From positions 1 to 5,895 of the forward strand of contig JAHAYB010000248.1 in NCBI GenBank assembly GCA_018384835.1: 5,895 bases of DNA, written 5' to 3'. Positions 5,576 to 5,895 of this stretch are shown here, piece by piece. The notes beneath the pieces were generated by a model. The model was not told where the DNA came from and did not search any database. It saw only the letters and a list, made by a program, of their open reading frames with translations. The position numbers were made by a program, and so were the translations under genes. Origin of the DNA: Comamonas sp. GTDB lineage: Bacteria > Pseudomonadota > Gammaproteobacteria > Burkholderiales > Burkholderiaceae_C. Within the stretch, counting starts at the first letter, position 1. The number at the start of each line of letters is the position of its first letter.

Positions 5576-5895
5576 ATGACCACAGACACCTTCACCCTAG
5601 ACCTCTTCGCCCCAGAAGATGCAGCACTGCCGCTGGCAGAACAGCTACACGCTTGGCAGCAAGAGGGGCTGCTGCGCCAGCTGGATGTGGCTTGGATGCA
5701 GTTTGTGCAGGCGCAAGACCCGCAGGCTGCGCCCTGTTTGCTCATGGCTAGCGCTTTGCTGGCGCACATGGAGGGGCGCGGCCATAGTTGCTTACCGCTG
5801 GCGGCTTTGCTACAGCAACCCCAGCAGTTGCTGGGCTGGGATAACCAGGCGCAAGCCGCCTTGAGCGCCCAATGGCAGCAATTGCCCACGCAGTT
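5576..5895 (+). CDS. recD: RecD, exodeoxyribonuclease V alpha subunit, N-terminal part
   Basis: RecD is the 5'-3' helicase subunit of RecBCD. The window ends after 106 codons with no stop, so only the N-terminal RecB-contacting region is visible; the helicase motifs lie outside. The protein begins MTTDTFTLDLFAPE. It then has RQLDVAWMQFV (36-46), and the signature LLMASALLAHMEGRGHSCLPL resembles the E. coli LAAALLSHDAGEGHVCLPL. ATG 5576 is the first start after the in-frame stop at 5525-5527, and no GTG or TTG intervenes. No Shine-Dalgarno is evident (only AGG about 14 nt upstream), and no convincing plus-strand promoter is seen in the gap. RecD normally follows recB directly; here it is about 1.7 kb away behind the divergent hipBA operon. 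Confidence 0.82.
   Translation, partial: MTTDTFTLDLFAPEDAALPLAEQLHAWQQEGLLRQLDVAWMQFVQAQDPQAAPCLLMASALLAHMEGRGHSCLPLAALLQQPQQLLGWDNQAQAALSAQWQQLPTQ

Overview
The window looks like chromosomal DNA from a GC-rich betaproteobacterium, most likely Burkholderiales/Comamonadaceae. The reasons are the style of its RecB and RecD proteins, heavy use of GC-rich codons, and an interspersed palindromic repeat of a kind I recall from that group. I cannot name the species.

Layout, left to right. Positions 1-153 are non-coding and hold a pair of short CCC(N5)GGG palindromes. Positions 154-3882 (+) encode RecB, the beta subunit of exodeoxyribonuclease V. All helicase and nuclease motifs are present, but an in-frame TAA at 643-645 splits the gene after codon 163. 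Convergent with it and only 21 bp away is a complete hipBA toxin-antitoxin operon on the minus strand: hipB at 5428-5201 and hipA at 5187-3904. Positions 5429-5575 hold the hipBA promoter, which lies between two near-identical palindromic operators. From 5576 to the window edge (+) is the start of recD, the alpha subunit of the same exonuclease.

The main point is the arrangement. recB and recD normally sit directly next to each other in one transcription unit. Here a self-contained persister-type kinase module has been placed between them in the opposite orientation. CTAG occurs about 6 times per kb in recB and in the visible recD. It is absent from 1,468 bp of the hipBA segment (3961-5428), which fits a separate origin for the insert. 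A perfect AGGAGG and a GTGA stop/start overlap remain at the end of recB, while the displaced recD has no clear ribosome binding site or promoter.

Functionally, RecBCD processes double-strand DNA ends for repair and degrades foreign linear DNA. HipA is a Ser/Thr kinase toxin held in check by the DNA-binding antitoxin HipB. The split recB and displaced recD raise the possibility that RecBCD is decaying, recoded, or under altered expression in this strain. A sequencing error at the TAA is the main alternative.
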